Below, one piece after another: positions 18,567-28,010 of a stretch of 64,000 nucleotides of DNA (the first letter of the stretch is position 1; every line of letters starts with the position of its first letter). The notes below the pieces were generated by a model. The model searched no databases and had not been told where the DNA came from. It worked only from the letters and a program-made list of their open reading frames with translations. The position numbers and the translations under genes were made by a program. The stretch is from Bacteroides propionicigenes (lineage in GTDB: Bacteria > Bacteroidota > Bacteroidia > Bacteroidales > Bacteroidaceae): assembly GCF_018390535.1 (NCBI RefSeq), contig NZ_JAHBBW010000006.1, positions 124,001 to 188,000 on the forward strand, given 5' to 3'.

Positions 18567-20398
18567 GAAAGTTTGGTTTGGTTTGGATAGCGTTGGTTTG
18601 TACAGTTTGCTTCCTATATGCTCAAGACCCGCGTGAGAGATATTATTTTTATGAGATTCTTGAGCCGAAGCATGAGCCGAAACCATTGGTGGAGGGTTTT
18701 GCTCAGGAACGGATTACTGAAAAATTGAATCGTGGTCTGGTGGCTGTTCCTTCCCGGAACGGCAAATCTGTATATCTTAGTTGGCGTTTGCTGGAGTCGG
18801 ATGCTCCTGCAACTACTTTTCATGTTTATCGCGAGACAGACGGAAAATCTTGTCGTTTGACGAAGAAAGCCGTTTCCCGTACCTGTGATTTTCTGGATAC
18901 CACTCCTCACAAGCAGGCTGTTTATTGGGTAGAGGCCGTTGTAAAAGGGCGAAAACCGATTGCTTCAGAAAGGCGGAAGGTGGTATTGGCCGATTTGCAG
19001 CCTTACACTTCTGTTCGTTTGAAAGATAATGCCAAAGCCGGAAAGATAGCTTTAGCTGATTTGAATGGCGACGGAGCTTACGATTATGTAGTCCGTACTC
19101 CTGAAACAAATGTTGATCCGGGGATGCCGGGTGATACTACCGGCAAGACTTATAAGATTTCAGCTTACTTGAATGACGGTACTTATTTGTGGACATATGA
19201 TATGGGGCCGGGTATTGAGCCGGGTATCTGGTACTCGCCTTTTATTGTGTACGATTTCAATGGTGACGGCAAAGCCGAGGTGGCGATTAAAACGGCAGAT
19301 ACCGATTATGTGAAAAATGAGAAAGGGCGTGTTTGTGGTGGTAGTGAATATCTTTCTGTTCTTGACGGTATGACGGGAAAGGAAATAGACCGTGTGGATT
19401 GGCCAGAACGTAATGATCGTTATGGAAATCTGATTCGTCAGAATCGTAATCAGATGGGAGTAGCCTACTTGGACGGAAAGACTCCTTTTATATTAGCGGC
19501 GCGCGGTACGTACAAATTGATGGTTGTAGATGCATGGATGTTGAAAAACGGTAAACTGGAACGTGTGTGGTGTTGGGACGGTGACGAGGAAAACCCCATT
19601 GTCCGGAGTATGGGTGCACATAGTATGGTTACGGCTGATGTAGACGGCGACGGTCGTGATGAAATAATGTTGGGATCTTGTATGCTTGATGATAACGGCA
19701 CGCTTTTATGGTCTTCCGGGTTGGGGCATAGTGACAAGGCATATCTTTGCAAGTTGCGTCCTGATGTGGAAGGTATGCAGGTGTTTATGGTCAGCGAGCC
19801 GAAGAAAGAAGATGGTCGTGGCGTTTCGGTGGTAGATGCCGCTACAGGTAAGTTAATATGGGGTATCGGGCATACTACCTATCATGTAGGTGACGGTATG
19901 GTAGCGGATTTTGACCCGGCTTATCCCGGTTTGGAATGCTTTGCCAGTGAAGACCGTAAGGGAGGAAGCACTGACAGGTATCTACTTACAGCTGGCGGAA
20001 AGAAATTAGAAGTGGGTCGGGACGAGATACCCGGTTGCCGTAATTGGATATGGTGGGATGCCGATCTGTTGCGTGAGACATTCAAGGGGGATGATAACCG
20101 TTGGGGAGCCGGTTCCTCTTCCGGAGGACGTAGCCAGAGTATTTGGAAATGGAAAAGTGAAGTGTTGACAGAAAACATACAGGGGGATATCTTGTTAATG
20201 GCTGATATGGAGGGTGATTGGCGCGAAGAATTGATAACGGCTTTACCCGGTGAACTTCGTATATATCACACCAATATTCCTGCAGCTGATCGTAGGGTGA
20301 CGTTGATGCAAGATGCACTGTACCGTAGCTACGTGGCCCATCGCAGTATGGGGTATCCTCAAGCGCCTGTACCTTCTTATTATTTGGGAAATAATTAA
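18563..20398 (+). CDS. PL11 rhamnogalacturonan endolyase
   Basis: A 611-residue exported protein with signal peptide (about 1-21), the usual PL11 length. The family's eight-bladed propeller is marked by calcium-type loops DLNGDGAYDY, DFNGDGKAEVA and DVDGDGRDEIM, by the opening RGLVAVPSRNGKSVYLSWR, and by GAHSMVTADV, YHVGDGMVADF and NWIWWDADLLRE. PL11 enzymes cut the alpha-1,4 bond between rhamnose and galacturonic acid in the RG-I backbone by calcium-assisted beta-elimination, leaving unsaturated galacturonate ends for GH105. This is the clearest evidence that the locus targets RG-I. It overlaps the GH106 gene by four bases. Confidence 0.94.
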   Translation: MRKFGLVWIALVCTVCFLYAQDPRERYYFYEILEPKHEPKPLVEGFAQERITEKLNRGLVAVPSRNGKSVYLSWRLLESDAPATTFHVYRETDGKSCRLTKKAVSRTCDFLDTTPHKQAVYWVEAVVKGRKPIASERRKVVLADLQPYTSVRLKDNAKAGKIALADLNGDGAYDYVVRTPETNVDPGMPGDTTGKTYKISAYLNDGTYLWTYDMGPGIEPGIWYSPFIVYDFNGDGKAEVAIKTADTDYVKNEKGRVCGGSEYLSVLDGMTGKEIDRVDWPERNDRYGNLIRQNRNQMGVAYLDGKTPFILAARGTYKLMVVDAWMLKNGKLERVWCWDGDEENPIVRSMGAHSMVTADVDGDGRDEIMLGSCMLDDNGTLLWSSGLGHSDKAYLCKLRPDVEGMQVFMVSEPKKEDGRGVSVVDAATGKLIWGIGHTTYHVGDGMVADFDPAYPGLECFASEDRKGGSTDRYLLTAGGKKLEVGRDEIPGCRNWIWWDADLLRETFKGDDNRWGAGSSSGGRSQSIWKWKSEVLTENIQGDILLMADMEGDWREELITALPGELRIYHTNIPAADRRVTLMQDALYRSYVAHRSMGYPQAPVPSYYLGNN

Positions 20399-20401
20399 TG
20401 T

Positions 20402-20427
20402 GTATGAGAACCTGTTATTTCTCATAC
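20402..20427 (+). promoter_or_regulatory. Small hairpin between PL11 and GH28 genes
   Basis: A perfect 9-pair inverted repeat (GTATGAGAA / TTCTCATAC) with an 8-base loop starts four bases after the PL11 stop. There is no good T-tract, so it may pause transcription or protect the message end rather than terminate. Confidence 0.4.
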
Positions 20428-20456
20428 GTTTGCTAACTTTTAAAATGCTATTAAGA

Positions 20457-21977
20457 ATGACAAAACAATTGTGTGTAATTGCGGCTGTTTGTTTATGGAT
20501 ATTTAGTTCTTGTCAGTCTACGGGCTATAAGTATGAGGCTATTTATCGTAATTTGCCTTTTGATATGCCTCGTGTGGAAGCACCTGAATTTCCTGATCGT
20601 ACGGTCAATCTGAAAGAGTTTAATGCTGTTGGTAATGGAGAAACTTTGTGTACGGAAGCCTTTGCCAACGCAATCAATGCCCTTTCCGAACAGGGAGGAG
20701 GGCATCTTATTGTCCCTGCCGGCGTTTGGTTTACAGGACCTATTGTATTGAAAAGTAATATTGACTTACATCTGGAAAAAGGAGCGGTCATCCTTTTTTC
20801 CCCTGATGTAGACCTTTATCCTTTGGTAGAAACTGTATTTGAAGGTTTGGATACCCGCCGTTGCCAGTCTCCTATTTCCGGTCATAATCTTGAGAATGTG
20901 GCTATTACGGGTAAAGGAGCTATTGATGGAAATGGCCATTATTGGCGTCCGTTGAAACGTGAAAAGGTAACGGAGAGTGTTTGGAAGCAGACAACATCCC
21001 GTGGTGGTGTGTATAAACGTCCCACCTACTGGTTCCCTTATCCTGAGACCTTGAAAGGAGATACTATCAGTAATATGAATGTTCCCCAGACTTTGAAAAC
21101 GGAAGAAGAGTGGCAAAGTGTCCGCCATTTCCTTCGTCCTGTAATGGTAAGCCTGATAGAATGTAAAAATGTATGGTTGCAAGGAGTGATATTTCAAAAC
21201 TCTCCGGCATGGAATCTGCATCCGCTGATGTGCGAGAATGTATTGATTGAAGATGTGCAGGTGCGCAATCCGAGTTACGCACAGAATGGTGACGGATTGG
21301 ACTTGGAATCTTGCAAAAATGCTCTGATTGTGAATTCTACTTTTGATGTGGGTGATGATGGCATTTGCTTGAAAAGCGGTAAAGATGAAGATGGGCGTCG
21401 TCGTGCACGCCCTTGTGAAAATGTTGTGGTAGATGGTTGTACGGTATTTAAAGGGCATGGCGGTTTTGTTGTTGGCAGCGAGATGAGTGGTGGAGTGCGT
21501 AATGTATCTGTAAGCAATTGCCAGTTCTTGGGAACGGATGTAGGATTGCGTTTTAAAAGCAAGCGCGGGCGTGGCGGTATTGTTGAAAATATATGGATAA
21601 CCGACGTGTCTATGATGGATATTCCGACCGAGCCGATTACTTTCAATCTTTACTACGGCGGCAAATCAGCTGTTGAAGTATTGGAAAGTGGCGAAAAAGT
21701 TCCGGCAAAAGTTGAACCGCTTCCTGTGGATGAGACAACCCCTTGTTTCCGTAATATCCATGTAAAACATTTGATATGTGCGGGAGCGCGACGTGCGTTG
21801 TTCTTTAACGGCATTCCTGAAATGCCGATTGAAAATGTGGTTTTGGAAGATATTGATATTACTTCCCGATTAGGGGCCGAGTTTATTTATAGCAAGGCTG
21901 TCACGATGAAGAATGTGACTATACGCAATACGGAGGGTGAGGAGATTGTTACGCGGTTTTGTGAGGATGTGAAATAA
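20457..21977 (+). CDS. GH28 family polygalacturonase-like lipoprotein
   Basis: A 506-residue protein from the ATG at 20457; 20445 is an alternative four codons earlier. Starts further upstream overlap the PL11 gene and would bury the signal. The N-terminus has a lipobox ending in Cys19 (IFSSC), so it is probably anchored in a membrane. GH28 beta-helix motifs are complete: FNAVGNGETLCTEAFANAI, NGDGLDLES, GDDGICLKSG, GHGGFVVGSE and LRFKSKRGRGG. It would hydrolyse galacturonic acid linkages, either homogalacturonan or RG-I ends. Unlike the GH28 at 1422 it keeps the GHG histidine. It is the last gene of the run from 13247; a separate promoter for rhaK follows. Confidence 0.92.
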   Translation: MTKQLCVIAAVCLWIFSSCQSTGYKYEAIYRNLPFDMPRVEAPEFPDRTVNLKEFNAVGNGETLCTEAFANAINALSEQGGGHLIVPAGVWFTGPIVLKSNIDLHLEKGAVILFSPDVDLYPLVETVFEGLDTRRCQSPISGHNLENVAITGKGAIDGNGHYWRPLKREKVTESVWKQTTSRGGVYKRPTYWFPYPETLKGDTISNMNVPQTLKTEEEWQSVRHFLRPVMVSLIECKNVWLQGVIFQNSPAWNLHPLMCENVLIEDVQVRNPSYAQNGDGLDLESCKNALIVNSTFDVGDDGICLKSGKDEDGRRRARPCENVVVDGCTVFKGHGGFVVGSEMSGGVRNVSVSNCQFLGTDVGLRFKSKRGRGGIVENIWITDVSMMDIPTEPITFNLYYGGKSAVEVLESGEKVPAKVEPLPVDETTPCFRNIHVKHLICAGARRALFFNGIPEMPIENVVLEDIDITSRLGAEFIYSKAVTMKNVTIRNTEGEEIVTRFCEDVK

Positions 21978-22012
21978 GGGGTTGAATGTAATAATTGTGA
22001 ACGAAATGGATT

Positions 22013-22077
22013 GTCAAATCTGACACCCTTTCAGTCAAAATAAGTACAAAGAGTAGGGGATGATTCCCCTATTTTTG
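22013..22077 (+). promoter_or_regulatory. rhaK promoter with candidate RhaR direct repeat and palindrome
   Basis: Two GTCAAA words start at 22013 and 22034 (21 bases apart). The second C is 34 bases before the -7 box TATTTTTG (22070-22077). A perfect palindrome TAGGGGATGATTCCCCTA (22054-22071) runs into the first bases of the -7 box. The repeat fits two AraC-type half-sites next to the -33 region. In B. thetaiotaomicron the equivalent rha operon is activated by RhaR; that this repeat is the RhaR site is inference. Confidence 0.65.
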
Positions 22078-22108
22078 TATCATAAAATAGTGACTAAAAC
22101 TAACTACC

Positions 22109-23575
22109 ATGAAACAATGTTTTTTTGCGGTCGATTTGGGTGCTACCAGTGGCCGTACTATTTTGGGCACTTTCACGCCGGAGGGGTTGGAACTGGAAGA
22201 TGTGAATCGTTTTCCGAATCATCTGATTGAGACCGGCGGACATTTTTACTGGGATATTTATGAACTTTACCGACATATAATTGAAGGGCTGAAAACTGTT
22301 GCCCGAAAGAAAGATGTTGAAATTACCTCCATTGGCATTGATACATGGGGGGTGGATTTTGTTTGTGTAGGTAAAGACGGTGGATTTCTTCGCCAACCTT
22401 ATTCGTATCGTGATCCTCATACCGTCGGTGCACCCGATGCCTTCTTTAATAAAGTGGCTCGTAAGCAGGTTTATGAGTGGACAGGTATCCAAGTAATGAA
22501 TTTCAACTCTCTGTTCCAGCTTGATACGTTGAGACGTAATGAAGACAGCGCATTGGCTGCTGCCGATAAGTTACTTTTTATACCGGATGCTTTGAGTTAT
22601 ATGTTGACCGGTGAAATGGTAACAGAGTACACTATTGCCAGCACGGCGCAGTTAGTGAACGCGAAAAACCGTAACTTGGAAGAGGCTTTATTGCGCGAGC
22701 TTGGGCTTACCAATACTAATTTCGGCCGCTTTGTTTACCCCGGTGAGAAGGTAGGAACACTGACAAAAGAGGTACAGCGCATAACCGGACTTGGTGATAT
22801 ACCTGTGATTGCAGTAGCCGGTCATGACACTGCTTCTGCCGTAGCTTCAGTTCCTGCTGTGAATCCTGATTTTGCATATCTGAGCAGTGGAACCTGGTCT
22901 TTGATGGGTGTGGAGACGGAAGGCGCGGTTATTACAGATGAGACTGAGGCTTTGAATTTCACTAATGAAGGAGGTGTGGACGGTACAATCCGTCTGTTGA
23001 AAAATATTTGTGGAATGTGGTTGTTGGAACGTTGCCGGGCTGCATGGGGTGAAACTTCTTATCCGGAGTTGATAACCGAAGCGAATGTAAGTGAACCGTT
23101 TCGTAGTTTGATAAACCCTGATGATGCTCTGTTTGCCAATCCGGTTGATATGGAGCAGGCTATAAAGGACTATTGCTCTGATTGCCGCCAACCCATTCCG
23201 CAGACTCGGGGACAGATTGTTCGTTGTATTTTTGAGAGCCTTGCTCTGCGCTATCGTCAGGTGTTGGATAATCTTCGCACTCTTTCTCCCCATCCGATAG
23301 AGACTCTTCATGTTATTGGCGGGGGAAGCCGTAATGATTTGTTGAATCAATGGACGGCTAACGCCGTCGGTATTCCTGTGGTGGCCGGTCCTTCTGAGGC
23401 TACAGCAATCGGAAATGTTATGATTCAGGCTCTTGCGGGCGGAAAGGCAAAAGATATTGCTTCTATGCGTCGGTTAATCAATCAGTCAATTTCTTTGGAG
23501 ACTTTTTATCCGGAAGATACGGAAGCGTGGGACGCCGCATATTTGCACTTCAAACAGGTGACAAAGAATAATTAA
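22109..23575 (+). CDS. rhaK: Rhamnulokinase
   Basis: A 488-residue cytoplasmic FGGY-family sugar kinase that phosphorylates L-rhamnulose with ATP to rhamnulose 1-phosphate. It has the N-terminal phosphate-binding motif VDLGATSGRT (about 7-16), the GIDTWGVDF segment, the second-domain motif LSSGTWSLMGVE, and the C-terminal HVIGGGSRNDLLNQWTA that closes the ATP site. Length is normal for RhaB/RhaK. It is first in the run rhaK, rhaI, rhaT, rhaD, fucO and has the strong promoter with the candidate operator. The gene is also called rhaB in enterics. Confidence 0.96.
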   Translation: MKQCFFAVDLGATSGRTILGTFTPEGLELEDVNRFPNHLIETGGHFYWDIYELYRHIIEGLKTVARKKDVEITSIGIDTWGVDFVCVGKDGGFLRQPYSYRDPHTVGAPDAFFNKVARKQVYEWTGIQVMNFNSLFQLDTLRRNEDSALAAADKLLFIPDALSYMLTGEMVTEYTIASTAQLVNAKNRNLEEALLRELGLTNTNFGRFVYPGEKVGTLTKEVQRITGLGDIPVIAVAGHDTASAVASVPAVNPDFAYLSSGTWSLMGVETEGAVITDETEALNFTNEGGVDGTIRLLKNICGMWLLERCRAAWGETSYPELITEANVSEPFRSLINPDDALFANPVDMEQAIKDYCSDCRQPIPQTRGQIVRCIFESLALRYRQVLDNLRTLSPHPIETLHVIGGGSRNDLLNQWTANAVGIPVVAGPSEATAIGNVMIQALAGGKAKDIASMRRLINQSISLETFYPEDTEAWDAAYLHFKQVTKNN

Positions 23576-23601
23576 AATTAATATTTAAATAAATCAGTAT
23601 C

Positions 23602-24855
23602 ATGAAAGAAGAACTAATAACAAAGGCGTATGAAATAGCCAAAGAGCGTTATGCAGCTCTTGGTATAGATGTGGAAAAGGTAATGGAACAACTCCAGAAA
23701 GTTGCAATCTCCATGCACTGCTGGCAAGCTGATGACGTTATAGGCTTTGAGTCCGGCAGTTCGTTGACCGGTGGTATTCAGACTACCGGAAATTATCCCG
23801 GCAAGGCCCGTAATCTGGAAGAACTTCGCGGTGACATCTTGAAGGCAGCTTCCTATATCCCCGGTAAGCATCGGTTGAACCTGCATGAAATTTACGGTGA
23901 TTTTGGCGGTACATTTGTTGACCGTGACCAAGTGGAAGTGAAACATTTTGAGAGCTGGATGCAATGGGCTGCGGAAAACGGAATGAAATTGGATTTCAAT
24001 TCCACTTCTTTTTCTCATCCGAAAAGCGGTAACTTGTCTTTGTCTAATCCGGATAAGAGCATCCGTGATTTTTGGATTGAACATACCAAACGTTGTCGTG
24101 CCATTGCAGAAGAGATGGGACGTCGTCAAGGCGATCCCTGCATCATGAATCTTTGGGTGCACGATGGCAGTAAGGATGTCACGGTAAACCGTATGAAGTA
24201 TCGTGAATTATTTAAAGACTCTCTCGACCGTATTTTTGCTACGGAGTATAAGAATATGAAAGACTGTCTGGAGTCTAAAGTATTCGGTATCGGCTTGGAA
24301 AGCTACACGGTAGGTTCCAATGAATTCTGTGTTGGTTATAGTGTACAGCACCAAAAACTGATTACAATTGATACCGGGCACTTCCACCCGACGGAAAGCG
24401 CTGCGGATAAGGTTTCATCCATGTTGTTATTTGTTCCCGAATTGATGCTTCATGTAAGCCGTCCGATACGTTGGGATTCTGACCATGTGACCATCATGGA
24501 TGACCCGACTCTTGAGCTTTTCCAAGAAATTGTTCGTTGCAATGCCTTAGACCGTGTACACATTGGCCTCGATTATTTTGACGCTTCCATTAATCGTATC
24601 GGTGCGTATGTCATTGGTACTCGTGCTGCGCAAAAATGTATGTTGCGTGCGCTGTTGGAACCGCTGGGTACACTCCGCAAGTATGAAGCTGCCGGTCAGG
24701 GTTTCCAACGCCTTGCTTTATTGGAAGAGGCGAAAGCATTGCCGTGGAATGCTGTTTGGGATATGTTCTGCTTAAAGAATAATGTTCCGGTAGGCGAAGA
24801 ATTTATCGCTGAAATAGAGAAATATGAAGCCGAGGTAACATCAAAACGTAACTAA
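23602..24855 (+). CDS. rhaI: L-rhamnose isomerase
   Basis: A 417-residue cytoplasmic enzyme that converts L-rhamnose to L-rhamnulose using divalent metal. Matching segments are ISMHCWQADDV, the NYPGKARN loop, HRLNLHEIYGDF, WVHDGSKD, and the metal-binding DTGHFHPTESAADK near residues 255-270. Length and layout fit RhaA/RhaI. It follows rhaK by 26 bases. A hairpin and a possible extra promoter lie between it and rhaT. Called rhaA in enterics; the Bacteroides name rhaI is used here because rhaA there names the aldolase. Confidence 0.96.
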   Translation: MKEELITKAYEIAKERYAALGIDVEKVMEQLQKVAISMHCWQADDVIGFESGSSLTGGIQTTGNYPGKARNLEELRGDILKAASYIPGKHRLNLHEIYGDFGGTFVDRDQVEVKHFESWMQWAAENGMKLDFNSTSFSHPKSGNLSLSNPDKSIRDFWIEHTKRCRAIAEEMGRRQGDPCIMNLWVHDGSKDVTVNRMKYRELFKDSLDRIFATEYKNMKDCLESKVFGIGLESYTVGSNEFCVGYSVQHQKLITIDTGHFHPTESAADKVSSMLLFVPELMLHVSRPIRWDSDHVTIMDDPTLELFQEIVRCNALDRVHIGLDYFDASINRIGAYVIGTRAAQKCMLRALLEPLGTLRKYEAAGQGFQRLALLEEAKALPWNAVWDMFCLKNNVPVGEEFIAEIEKYEAEVTSKRN

Positions 24856-24880
24856 GTTAATTAAGATAAATGATAGTGTT

Positions 24881-24910
24881 TAGCGGGGAAAGTATACCTT
24901 TGTCCCGCTA
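24881..24910 (+). promoter_or_regulatory. Hairpin overlapping a possible internal promoter before rhaT
   Basis: TAGCGGG (24881-24887) pairs with CCCGCTA (24904-24910), and the loop contains TACCTTTG (24895-24902), an exact TAnnTTTG box. No U-tract follows, so this is not a standard terminator. It could let rhaT, rhaD and fucO be expressed separately from rhaK and rhaI, or the hairpin could merely set transcript ends. No -33 box is evident. Confidence 0.4.
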
Positions 24911-24937
24911 CTTTCATTGCTCAATGAACATTAACCA

Positions 24938-25978
24938 TTGATTATCATGAATACACTGATAGGATTATTAATTATCGCTGTGGGAAGTTTTGGACAAAGC
25001 AGCTCGTATGTACCCATCAATAAAGTTAAAGGCTGGTCATGGGAAAACTTTTGGTTGGTACAGGGAATATTTGCCTGGCTTGTTTTCCCGCTGTTGGGGG
25101 CTTTGCTTGCCATTCCCGCTGATGGCAGCCTGATAGAACTTTGGGGAGCCGGCGGTGCATTGCCGGCTGTCATTTACGGACTCCTTTGGGGAGTAGGCGG
25201 CTTGACGTTTGGGTTGAGTATGCGCTATTTGGGTGTTGCCTTGGGGCAAAGCATTTCTTTGGGTACTTGTGCCGGTTTTGGAACTTTGTTTCCGGCCTTG
25301 TTTGCAGGAAAGGACCTGTTGCACGGTGATGGTTTGATGCTTCTTGTCGGTGTATGCATTACTTTGGCGGGAATTGCCGTTATCGGCTATGCAGGCAGTT
25401 TGCGTTCCGGCAATATGAGTGAAGAAGAAAAGAAGGCTGCCGTGAAGGATTTTGCATTGACAAAAGGGTTACTGGTTGCTTTACTGGCAGGTGTGATGAG
25501 TGCCTGTTTTGCTCTCGGACTGGATGCCGGGACACCTATAAAGGAGGCTGCATTGGCAGGTGGCGTAGCTCCGTTGTATGCCGGGCTTCCTGTCATTTTT
25601 CTGGTGACATTGGGCGGATTTTGTACGAATGCAGCTTATTGCATTCAGCAAAATATAAAGAATAAAACGGGCAAGGAATATTTGTCGGTCAGAGGTAATG
25701 TATTCGTGAATAATCTCTTGTTCTGTGCTTTGGCCGGAGTATTGTGGTATTCGCAATTCTTCGGTTTGGAAATGGGCAAAAGTTTCTTGGGTGGCAGCCC
25801 TATACTGCTTGCTTTCTCTTGGAGCATATTGATGTCACTGAATGTCACATTTAGTAATGTATGGGGAATCCTGCTGAAGGAGTGGAAAGGATGCGGTTCC
25901 CGTACAATAAGCGTACTGGTATTGGGGCTGGCTATTCTCATCATTTCTATAATAGTGGTGGCGATGGCTCAGGCATAA
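24938..25978 (+). CDS. rhaT: L-rhamnose-proton symporter
   Basis: A 346-residue inner-membrane protein with about ten hydrophobic segments, matching the RhaT family of drug/metabolite-type transporters. Distinct segments include AVGSFGQSSSYVPINKVKGWSWE region at the N-terminus, YGLLWGVGGLTFGLSMRYLG and GVMSACFALGLDAGTPIK. It imports L-rhamnose, produced in the periplasm by the GH106 and related enzymes, with protons. It lies between rhaI and rhaD; this gene corresponds to rhaP of B. thetaiotaomicron. Confidence 0.95.
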   Translation: MIIMNTLIGLLIIAVGSFGQSSSYVPINKVKGWSWENFWLVQGIFAWLVFPLLGALLAIPADGSLIELWGAGGALPAVIYGLLWGVGGLTFGLSMRYLGVALGQSISLGTCAGFGTLFPALFAGKDLLHGDGLMLLVGVCITLAGIAVIGYAGSLRSGNMSEEEKKAAVKDFALTKGLLVALLAGVMSACFALGLDAGTPIKEAALAGGVAPLYAGLPVIFLVTLGGFCTNAAYCIQQNIKNKTGKEYLSVRGNVFVNNLLFCALAGVLWYSQFFGLEMGKSFLGGSPILLAFSWSILMSLNVTFSNVWGILLKEWKGCGSRTISVLVLGLAILIISIIVVAMAQA

Positions 25979-26011
25979 TAGTATCTAAATAAATTGTAAT
26001 AAAATAAAGAC

Positions 26012-26821
26012 ATGAAATCAATTCTTGAAAATCGTCCGAAACTGGCTCATCAGGTCAATCAGGTGGCTGAAGTAGCCGGATACCTTTGGCAAAAAGGCTG
26101 GGCGGAACGTAATGGAGGCAATATAACCGTGAACATCACAGAATACATTGATGATGAAATCAAGGCATTGCCGGCCATTAGCGAAGTTAAACAAATAGGC
26201 AAGCAACTCCCTTATCTGAAGGGTAGTTACTTCTATTGTAAAGGCACCCAAATGCGTATGCGTGATTTGGCACGCCGGCCTATGGAGAACGGCTCGATAA
26301 TTCGTATTCTGGATGACTGCGCCAGTTATGTCATCATAGCCGACCATCCGGTGATGCCTACATCGGAATTGCCGTCTCATCTTGCCGTCCATAATTATCT
26401 GCTTGAGAATGGTTCTCCTTATAGAGCATCCTTGCATACACATCCTATTGAACTGATTGCTATGACCCATAACAAGAAATTCATGGAAAAAGATGTGGCT
26501 ACAAACCTGCTTTGGAGCATGATTCCGGAAACAAAAGCCTTCTGTCCCCGTGGTTTGGGCATGATTCCTTATGAATTGCCGAGCTCCGTCAAACTGGCTG
26601 ATGCCACTATTGAGGCCTTGCGCGATTATGATGTGGCCATGTGGGAGAAACACGGAGTCTTTGCTGTAGATGTGGATATTATGTCAGCTTTTGATCAGGT
26701 AGACGTATTGAATAAATCAGCATTGATTTACATTGCTGCCAAGAATATGGGCTTCGAACCGGATGGTATGAGTCAGGAGCAGATGAAAGAGATGACTGTA
26801 GCTTTTAATTTACCCAAATAA
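26012..26821 (+). CDS. rhaD: Rhamnulose-1-phosphate aldolase
   Basis: A 269-residue class II aldolase that splits L-rhamnulose 1-phosphate into dihydroxyacetone phosphate and L-lactaldehyde. The family motifs are WAERNGGNITVN (phosphate binding, about 30-41), the zinc site SLHTHPIELI, and the C-terminal EKHGVFAVD. Length is normal for RhaD. It follows rhaT by 33 bases and precedes the oxidoreductase by 15 bases. Called rhaA in the B. thetaiotaomicron nomenclature. Confidence 0.95.
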   Translation: MKSILENRPKLAHQVNQVAEVAGYLWQKGWAERNGGNITVNITEYIDDEIKALPAISEVKQIGKQLPYLKGSYFYCKGTQMRMRDLARRPMENGSIIRILDDCASYVIIADHPVMPTSELPSHLAVHNYLLENGSPYRASLHTHPIELIAMTHNKKFMEKDVATNLLWSMIPETKAFCPRGLGMIPYELPSSVKLADATIEALRDYDVAMWEKHGVFAVDVDIMSAFDQVDVLNKSALIYIAAKNMGFEPDGMSQEQMKEMTVAFNLPK

Positions 26822-26836
26822 AAGCCGGATATAATT

Positions 26837-27991
26837 ATGTATAGAATGATATTGAACGAAACCTCTTATTTTGGAGCCGGCTCTCGCGAAACGATTGCGG
26901 TAGAAGCTATGCGTAGAGGTTTTAAGAAAGCGTTCTTTGTGACGGATAAAGACTTGATCCGTTTTAAGGTCGCGGATAAAGTGATTGAAGTTTTTGAAAA
27001 GAATCATATTCCCTATGAACTTTTCAGTGATGTAAAAGCCAATCCTACTATTGCCAATGTGCAGAATGGGGTAGCTGCCTTTAAAGCCTCGGGTGCCGAT
27101 TTTATTGTAGCGCTGGGCGGCGGTTCTTCCATTGATACGGCAAAAGGCATCGGTATTGTAGTGAATAATCCCGACTTTGCAGATGTGAAGTCATTGGAGG
27201 GCGTGGCCGCAACACGCTATAAGGCTGTCCCCACTTTTGCTTTGCCTACTACAGCCGGAACAGCCGCTGAAGTAACCATTAATTATGTGATAATTGATGA
27301 AGATGCGAAGAAGAAGATGGTCTGTGTAGACCCCAATGATATTCCGGCAGTAGCGATTGTCGATTCAGAATTGATGTATTCTATGCCGAAAGGCCTGACT
27401 GCGGCAACAGGTATGGATGCCCTGACTCATGCCATTGAAAGCTATATAACACCGGGCGCTTGGGCTATGTCTGATATGTTTGAGTTAAAGGCCATTGAAA
27501 TGATTGCCGCCAATTTGAAGGCGGCTGTTGATAATGGCAATGATGCCATGGCTCGTGAAGCGATGTCACAGGCTCAGTATATTGCGGGTATGGGATTCAG
27601 CAATGTTGGTTTGGGCATTGTCCATTCAATGGCGCATCCGTTGGGCGCTCATTATGATACCCCTCACGGAGTTGCCAACGCATTACTTTTACCGTATGTG
27701 ATGGAATACAATGCTGCATCTCCTGCATCTCCCAAGTATATCCATATAGCCAAAGCTATGGGAGTGAATACCGTTGGCATGACCGAATCCGAAGGAATAC
27801 GCGCTGCGGTAGATGCAGTCCGAAATCTGTCGTTGAGTATCGGCATTCCTCAAAAACTACATGAGATAAACGTAAGAGAGGAAGATTTACATCAATTGGC
27901 TATTGATGCCTTCAATGATGTTTGTACAGGCGGTAATCCTCGTGCTACTTCTGTCGAGGATATTGAGGCATTGTATCGTAAGGCATTTTAA
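26837..27991 (+). CDS. fucO: Lactaldehyde reductase (iron-dependent alcohol dehydrogenase)
   Basis: A 384-residue iron-type alcohol dehydrogenase. It shows GAGSRETI at the start, the NAD-binding GGGSSIDTAKGIGI (about 95-108), PTTAGTAAEVT, and the metal ligands in MDALTHAIESY and HSMAHPLGAHYDTPHG. In this setting it reduces L-lactaldehyde from rhamnulose-1-phosphate cleavage to 1,2-propanediol under anaerobic conditions, regenerating NAD. It corresponds to rhaO in B. thetaiotaomicron. No aldehyde dehydrogenase or propanediol-use genes are in the window, so propanediol is probably excreted. Confidence 0.94.
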   Translation: MYRMILNETSYFGAGSRETIAVEAMRRGFKKAFFVTDKDLIRFKVADKVIEVFEKNHIPYELFSDVKANPTIANVQNGVAAFKASGADFIVALGGGSSIDTAKGIGIVVNNPDFADVKSLEGVAATRYKAVPTFALPTTAGTAAEVTINYVIIDEDAKKKMVCVDPNDIPAVAIVDSELMYSMPKGLTAATGMDALTHAIESYITPGAWAMSDMFELKAIEMIAANLKAAVDNGNDAMAREAMSQAQYIAGMGFSNVGLGIVHSMAHPLGAHYDTPHGVANALLLPYVMEYNAASPASPKYIHIAKAMGVNTVGMTESEGIRAAVDAVRNLSLSIGIPQKLHEINVREEDLHQLAIDAFNDVCTGGNPRATSVEDIEALYRKAF

Positions 27992-28010
27992 TTATAATTT
28001 TAACAAGACC

